A DNA stretch of 57,396 nt from an uncultured Lachnospiraceae bacterium (GTDB lineage Bacteria; Bacillota; Clostridia; Lachnospirales; Lachnospiraceae). The stretch is taken from NCBI GenBank assembly GCA_945913255.1, contig CAMEDC010000014.1, positions 1 through 57,396 of the forward strand, given 5' to 3'. The notes below the pieces were generated by a model, which was not told where the DNA came from, ran no database searches, and worked only from the letters and a program-made list of their open reading frames with translations. Numbering within the stretch: the stretch's first letter is position 1; the number at the start of each line of letters is the position of its first letter. Below are positions 53,229 to 57,396 of the stretch, piece after piece. The position numbers and the translations under genes are program-made.

Positions 53229-54104
53229 ATGGTATTGAGGGTTGCATTATTGCAAATCATGCCGGGGGGAAGCCTGCAAGAGAATCTGGAAAAAGGACTT
53301 TCCGCCTGCCGGAAGGCGAAGGAACTGGGGGCAGATATTGCCTTGTTCCCGGAAATGTGGAGCGATGGCTATCAGATTCCGGAGGATGCAGAGGAGTTGA
53401 ATTCTCTGGCGGTTTCCGCAGATGACACATTTGTCACAAGTTTCGGCAGCCTGGCGGAAGAACTGAATATGGCAATTGCAGTCACGCTTCTGGAGCGTTG
53501 GCAGCCGCTTCCGAGGAATACGGTTGTTTTGTTTGACCGGCACGGCAGCAGGGTTTTAACTTACGCGAAGGTACATACCTGTGATTTCGGTGACGAATGC
53601 AGACTGACACCGGGTGACGAATTTTTTGTGACGGATTTGGATACGGCACAGGGTCCGGTGAAGGTGGGAGCCATGATTTGTTACGACCGGGAATTTCCGG
53701 AAAGCGCAAGAATCCTCATGCTGAAAGGGGCAGAGCTGATTCTGGTGCCCAATGCCTGTCCCATGGAAATCAATCGGCTGTCTCAGCTGCGGGGCAGAGC
53801 CTATGAAAATATGGTGGGGATTGCAACCTGCAACTATCCGGCAAAGCAACCGGACTGCAACGGGCATTCCTCTGCCTTTGACGGGGTTGCCTATCTGCCG
53901 GAGCTTCCGGAATCCCGAGACACCTGCATTCTGGAAGCGGGAGGAGAAGAAGGAATTTATCTGGCGGAATTTGATATGGATATGATTCGGAAATATCGTA
54001 AGAACGAGGTACATGGGAACGCTTATCGGCATCCGAAGAAATATCATGCACTGATTAAGGAAGAGATTCGGGAGCCGTTTATTCGGAGTGATTACAGAGA
54101 GTGA
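53229..54104 (+). CDS. Carbon-nitrogen hydrolase (nitrilase superfamily)
   Basis: Cytoplasmic amidase-type enzyme of 291 residues. The Glu-Lys-Cys triad is visible: Glu42 in LFPEMW, Lys in TYAKVHTCDF and Cys in GAMICYDREFPESARIL. The branch of the superfamily (for example N-carbamoylputrescine amidase or omega-amidase) cannot be fixed from these motifs. GGGGGTAAG is the likely ribosome binding site. The Ogt gene follows within about 10 nt. Confidence 0.9.
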   Translation: MVLRVALLQIMPGGSLQENLEKGLSACRKAKELGADIALFPEMWSDGYQIPEDAEELNSLAVSADDTFVTSFGSLAEELNMAIAVTLLERWQPLPRNTVVLFDRHGSRVLTYAKVHTCDFGDECRLTPGDEFFVTDLDTAQGPVKVGAMICYDREFPESARILMLKGAELILVPNACPMEINRLSQLRGRAYENMVGIATCNYPAKQPDCNGHSSAFDGVAYLPELPESRDTCILEAGGEEGIYLAEFDMDMIRKYRKNEVHGNAYRHPKKYHALIKEEIREPFIRSDYRE

Positions 54105-54114
54105 GGTGTCTGTC

Positions 54115-54612
54115 TTGACTTATTTGGGAAGGTATGAATCTCCCTTGGGAGTATTTGGACTGGAAGCTGATGAAGTGGGTTTGCGCAAACTTTCCTTTAC
54201 AGACTACGAAATACTCGGTGAAGATACAATAATGAAGGAAGAAGAAAGGGAACTTAAGGTTTTTGAAGAGGTGAGAAACTGGCTGGATATCTATTTTTCC
54301 GGAAAGGAACCGGATTTCATGCCGAAGCTGTCCCTGCACGGAAGTGAATTCCAGCTGGCGGTGTGGGAATATTTGCGTAAGATTCCCTACGGACAGGTGG
54401 TTACCTACGGAGATATTGCCAAAGAGATTGCAGAGAAGCGCGGCATTGAGAAGATGTCGGCCCAGGCAGTGGGAGGCGCAGTGGGACGCAATCCCATCGG
54501 TATTCTTGTACCCTGCCACCGGGTAATTGGTAAAAACGGGAGTCTGACCGGTTTTGGCGGCGGGTTATGGAGGAAGGAAGCGCTGTTGAGGCTGGAGGGG
54601 TATCTGGAGTAA
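54115..54612 (+). CDS. ogt: Methylated-DNA--[protein]-cysteine S-methyltransferase
   Basis: Suicide DNA repair protein of about 165 residues that removes alkyl groups from O6-methylguanine. The active-site motif is PCHRVIGKNGSLTGFGGG and the helix before it is AVGGAVGRNPIGIL. The start is ambiguous: TTG at 54115 has GAGGTG 6 nt upstream, while GTG at 54088 would overlap the hydrolase gene. The usual N-terminal domain is short but present. Confidence 0.9.
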   Translation: MTYLGRYESPLGVFGLEADEVGLRKLSFTDYEILGEDTIMKEEERELKVFEEVRNWLDIYFSGKEPDFMPKLSLHGSEFQLAVWEYLRKIPYGQVVTYGDIAKEIAEKRGIEKMSAQAVGGAVGRNPIGILVPCHRVIGKNGSLTGFGGGLWRKEALLRLEGYLE

Positions 54613-54746
54613 AAACGGTTGTTGTGATGAGAGGCTTCAGGAACAGTAAGAACTGTCTTATGCGCAAAAGTGTTAGAAGAATTTTATGGTAATCATATGG
54701 CTCAAAAATATGGTTCAAAATAAAACAAATATGTGGAGGAAACAAT

Positions 54747-55637
54747 ATGGAATTAAGTAAAACGGTACAGGACATTCGTACTAATTGGGCGATTGCTGAT
54801 GCAAAGAGGGATGAAGGACTTACAACACCTGATGAAATTCTTCGTTTTAATGATGTTTCATACGGTCCCTATGGAACAGACAACCTTTTGGATATATATA
54901 TGACGAAGAATGTTTCGGGAGTTCTGCCAACAATTGTTAATATACACGGTGGCGGATGGGTATACGGATGTAAAGAGATTTACCAGTATTATTGCATGAA
55001 TCTTGCATTAAAGGGGTTTGTCGTAGTGAATATAAATTACAGACTTGCGCCGGAAAACAGGTTTCCTGCAGCAGTTGAGGATATCAACAGGGTAATGCAT
55101 TTTATCGAAGAAGAGGGTGCTTCCTATCACATTGACAAAAACAGACTCATTATGGTTGGAGATTCCGCAGGTGGTCAGCTGGTAAGTCATTATGCAACCA
55201 TTCTTACCAATCCTGAATTTGCGAAACTCTTTGATTTTGTTGTGCCGGATGTTACCGTTAAGGCACTTGGATTGAACTGCGGTGCATATGATGGAAAAGC
55301 TATGGCAGAGGGAGGAACAGATGAAGTTTTTAAAGAGTATCTTGGAATCATAGACAAGAAACCTTCCGCTGCTCTTTTGGAAAAAATAGATACGATGGGT
55401 CATATCACATCGGAGTTTCCGCCATCCTACATCATGAGCAGTGAAGCGGATTTCGTGCTTCCTGCAGCAGAACCAATGTACCGGCATTTATTAAAGCTTG
55501 GTGTTCCGGCAGTAAAGAAAATCTACGGCAGCAAAAATCAGCCGGAAATCGGGCATGTATTTCATATAAATTGCAGGCTTGAGGAAGCAAAAAAATGCAA
55601 TGCGGAAGAATGTGATTTTTTCAAACAATATGTTTAA
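54747..55637 (+). CDS. Alpha/beta hydrolase (HSL-type esterase/lipase)
   Basis: Serine esterase of 296 residues. The oxyanion motif is HGGGWVYG and the nucleophile Ser lies in GDSAGGQ. The acid Asp is probably in SSEADFVLP and the His in IGHVFHI. No signal peptide is present. AGGAAA precedes the ATG. It could deacetylate sugars or act on small esters; it is not next to the glycan loci, so no role is assigned. Confidence 0.88.
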   Translation: MELSKTVQDIRTNWAIADAKRDEGLTTPDEILRFNDVSYGPYGTDNLLDIYMTKNVSGVLPTIVNIHGGGWVYGCKEIYQYYCMNLALKGFVVVNINYRLAPENRFPAAVEDINRVMHFIEEEGASYHIDKNRLIMVGDSAGGQLVSHYATILTNPEFAKLFDFVVPDVTVKALGLNCGAYDGKAMAEGGTDEVFKEYLGIIDKKPSAALLEKIDTMGHITSEFPPSYIMSSEADFVLPAAEPMYRHLLKLGVPAVKKIYGSKNQPEIGHVFHINCRLEEAKKCNAEECDFFKQYV

Positions 55638-55724
55638 AAGGGCGTTAATACGTTGCTCCTCTGATGCGGAAAAAAGATATCTTGATAAGCTGGTCGATGA
55701 ATTTATCAACGGAAAGGAGCGAGA

Positions 55725-56219
55725 ATGCTTAACGAGCAGTTGATTTTGAAAATGACAGATTTTAACAAGGGAGATGCAAAGCGAATTCAGCATTTTGTTA
55801 AAGTATATGAATTTGCTCATACGATCGGGGGCTTGGAGAATCTGGATGGGGGGGTGCAGAAAATACTGGATATTGCCGCTATTCTGCATGACATCGGAAT
55901 TCGCCCCAGTGAGGAAAAATACGGTCGCTGTGATGGAAAACTTCAGGAGCAGGAAGGACCGGTTTATGCGAAAATAATGCTGGAAGAATTCCCGGAAATA
56001 ACGAAAGAAGAAACAGACAGAGTTTTGTTCCTGATCGGACATCATCATACCTATACGGGAGTGGATGGGGCAGATTATCGTATCTTATTAGAGGCGGATT
56101 TTCTGGTAAATGCGTATGAGGATGGGCTGGATAAAGAGAGTATATATGCCTTCAGGAAAAATGTATTCCGAACCAAAACGGGAATCGAATTGCTGAATAA
56201 GATGTTTGATCTTGAATGA
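55725..56219 (+). CDS. HD domain protein
   Basis: Small HD-superfamily metal-dependent phosphohydrolase of 164 residues. His in HFVKVYEFAHTIG, the HD pair in AAILHDIGIRPSEEKYG, HHHTYTG and a final Asp in LLEADFLVNA give the full ligand set. The substrate is probably a nucleotide, but is not known. GGAAAGGAG precedes the ATG. It follows the esterase by 87 nt. Confidence 0.85.
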   Translation: MLNEQLILKMTDFNKGDAKRIQHFVKVYEFAHTIGGLENLDGGVQKILDIAAILHDIGIRPSEEKYGRCDGKLQEQEGPVYAKIMLEEFPEITKEETDRVLFLIGHHHTYTGVDGADYRILLEADFLVNAYEDGLDKESIYAFRKNVFRTKTGIELLNKMFDLE

Positions 56220-56295
56220 GAAACTGACAGGAGCATTTATTTGAAAAGAAAATATGAATTTACAGAACTGTTCAATTTGAAATTATGGAGGAAAT

Positions 56296-56805
56296 ATGAT
56301 ACTTGAAACAGAAAGATTGTATCTGCGAGAGTTGAATCAATCTGATTATAAGTCTTTGTGCAAAATCTTACAGGATGAGGATACAATGTATGCGTACGAA
56401 GGCGCATTTAGTGATATGGAAGTACAGGAATGGCTTGACAGGCAGATTGACCGTTATTATAAATGGAACTTTGGTTTATGGGCAGTCATTTTGAAAGAAA
56501 CAGATGAGATGATTGGTCAATGTGGGCTCACAATGCAACCGTGGAAAGAAGATGAAGTACTTGAAATAGGTTATCTTTTTGAACGTCAATATTGGCATAA
56601 TGGTTACGCTACCGAAGCTGCAATCGCTTGCAAAAAGTATGCTTTTGAAATATTGGGAGCAGATGAAGTCTGTTCTATTATCAGAGATTCAAATACAGCG
56701 TCTCAAAATGTGGCTATTAGAAATAGTATGACAAAAACAGATTCGTGGACGAAACATTATAGAGGTGTAGATATGCCACATTACCGTTATGTAGTACATC
56801 GCTAA
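56296..56805 (+). CDS. GNAT family N-acetyltransferase (RimJ/RimL type)
   Basis: Acetyl-CoA-dependent transferase of 169 residues. The start ILETERLYLRELNQSDY is typical of the RimJ/RimL group, the acetyl-CoA region is IGYLFERQYWHNGYATEAA, and a late block SQNVAIRNSM is present. The acceptor (ribosomal protein N-terminus or small molecule) is unknown. ATGGAGGAA precedes the ATG. No operon partner is evident. Confidence 0.88.
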   Translation: MILETERLYLRELNQSDYKSLCKILQDEDTMYAYEGAFSDMEVQEWLDRQIDRYYKWNFGLWAVILKETDEMIGQCGLTMQPWKEDEVLEIGYLFERQYWHNGYATEAAIACKKYAFEILGADEVCSIIRDSNTASQNVAIRNSMTKTDSWTKHYRGVDMPHYRYVVHR

Positions 56806-56963
56806 CGAATCCCAATCTGCGTATGCAAATTAACGACGCGGTAAGATTGGTGCATGAAGGACATACAAGTGGAAAAGTAATGATTCGTTTTCCCTAAGTG
56901 TTGTCAGAAAATAAAATATATTTCGGCGGTTTGAAAAATCAGACTGCCGTTTTTTAATTTCTG

Positions 56964-56992
56964 TTGACAAATACCCTGATGGGGTATATGGT
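56964..56992 (+). promoter_or_regulatory. csoR promoter
   Basis: TTGACA (56964-56969), a 17-nt spacer and TATGGT (56987-56992). The first CsoR-type dyad fills the spacer. Confidence 0.75.
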
Positions 56993-57013
56993 AAATATAC
57001 CCCATCAGGGTAT
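56971..57013. promoter_or_regulatory. Two mirrored CsoR operators
   Basis: Dyad 1, 17 bp at 56971-56987 (ATACCC-TGATG-GGGTAT), and dyad 2 at 56997-57013, which is its exact reverse complement. Such G/C runs flanked by TAC/GTA are typical of CsoR sites. One lies between -35 and -10, the other at the start of the transcript. Confidence 0.85.
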
Positions 57014-57031
57014 TACAAAGGAGGAAACATA

Positions 57032-57340
57032 ATGTCTGATAAAGAAATATGCGGATGTTGTGAAAAAACGACAGCCCGCACAGAGGAAGAACGAAAGAAA
57101 CTGATACACCGTCTGAACCGGATTGAAGGGCAGATTCGCGGGATTCGGGGGATGGTGGAAAAAGATGCTTATTGTGCGGATATATTGGTGCAATCCGCCG
57201 CTGTGAATGCTGCGGTCAATGCTTTTAACAAGGAATTGCTGGCACATCACATCAAAGGCTGCGTTGCCAGAGATATCCGTGAGGGTAAGGATGAAGTAAT
57301 CGATGAGTTAGTTGCAACTCTGCAAAAACTCATGAAATAG
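57032..57340 (+). CDS. csoR: CsoR-family copper-sensing repressor
   Basis: All-helical metal-sensing repressor of 102 residues. The Cu(I) ligand set is present as Cys48 (DAYCAD), His73 and Cys77 (HHIKGC), and the pattern RLNRIEGQIRGIRGMV is diagnostic for the family. An extra CGCC near the N-terminus is unusual and may add thiols. AAAGGAGG precedes the ATG. It heads a copper operon: the next gene, cut by the window end, starts 17 nt later with a copper-binding MSCAA motif. Confidence 0.93.
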   Translation: MSDKEICGCCEKTTARTEEERKKLIHRLNRIEGQIRGIRGMVEKDAYCADILVQSAAVNAAVNAFNKELLAHHIKGCVARDIREGKDEVIDELVATLQKLMK

Positions 57341-57357
57341 AAGGAAGTGAATCAATA

Positions 57358-57396
57358 ATGGAACAATATACAGTAACCGGTATGAGCTGTGCCGCC
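57358..57396 (+). CDS. Copper-binding HMA protein, N-terminus (CopA or CopZ; partial)
   Basis: Only 13 codons are in the window: MEQYTVTGMSCAA, the start of a heavy-metal-associated domain with the GMSCAAC type motif. After csoR this is expected to be a copper-exporting P-type ATPase or a copper chaperone. It is cut by the right end of the window. Confidence 0.75.
   Translation, partial: MEQYTVTGMSCAA

Noticed and set aside
55630..55743. Short open frame of 37 codons between the esterase and HD genes
   Set aside because: It overlaps both neighbours, has no ribosome binding site and no recognisable domain; a fragment of a lost gene is possible but unsupported.

Overview
The window looks like a chromosomal segment of an anaerobic, spore-forming gut Clostridia, most likely Lachnospiraceae. 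The grounds are a SpoVAF/GerA-type germination gene and ytaF, a PerR - reverse rubrerythrin - rubredoxin oxygen-defence operon, LuxS, several plant-glycan utilisation loci, and a moderate GC content with purine-rich ribosome binding sites. No rRNA, CRISPR array, insertion sequence or intact prophage was found. The left edge cuts a tRNA and the right edge cuts a copper ATPase or chaperone gene.

Layout. 1-2.3 kb: tRNA 3' end, spoVAF-like gene, ytaF. 2.5-8.7 kb: a glycan cluster (GH43, GH31, GH43 with an Ig-like insert, NodB-type deacetylase) followed by a UPF0340 gene. 9.3-10.8 kb: structured repeat copy 1, murG and a TSCPD gene. 10.9-19.8 kb: a pectin-type locus with GH28, an AraC regulator, an ABC importer without its ATPase, a GH43 beta-xylosidase and a GH4 enzyme with the CHEV motif of alpha-galacturonidases. 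19.9-23.8 kb: unknown membrane protein, pgi, a hydroxyacid dehydrogenase, gtrA. 23.9-26.8 kb: GGDEF/EAL protein, luxS, mtnN. 27-28.8 kb: perR, reverse rubrerythrin, rubredoxin. 28.8-32.3 kb: two-component system and a degenerate HD-GYP protein. 32.4-39.3 kb: MATE transporter, RNA modification enzymes, AI-2E-type permease, O-antigen-ligase-like protein. 39.3-40.5 kb: a gene-poor scar with a truncated AraC gene, four 61-bp tandem repeats, a partial tRNA duplication and tRNA-Pro(CGG). 40.5-47.5 kb: Lhr helicase, RlmI-type methyltransferase, AAA_14/DUF4143 ATPase. 47.6-53.1 kb: MFS transporter, AraC regulator, structured repeat copy 2, GH4, GH27. 53.2-57.4 kb: nitrilase-family amidase, Ogt, esterase, HD protein, GNAT acetyltransferase, CsoR and the start of a copper gene.

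How it works together. Three separate sugar loci encode enzymes without visible signal peptides, so oligosaccharides are probably imported first, by the ABC system (using a shared ATPase encoded elsewhere) or the MFS transporter, and cut inside the cell. AraC proteins sit next to two of the three loci. Metal and oxidant control is visible in the DNA: a 7-1-7 inverted repeat at the perR promoter and two mirrored CsoR-type dyads at the csoR promoter.

Most unusual observation: a structured element of about 140-155 nt occurs twice, 40 kb apart (about 9301-9442 and 49980-50132). The copies share a 60-nt block without a mismatch that can fold into a three-way junction with GAAA-containing loops. 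In the preceding hairpin the copies differ, and three base pairs are changed on both sides so that pairing is kept. This points to a conserved RNA (or single-stranded DNA) structure that I cannot assign to a known family.
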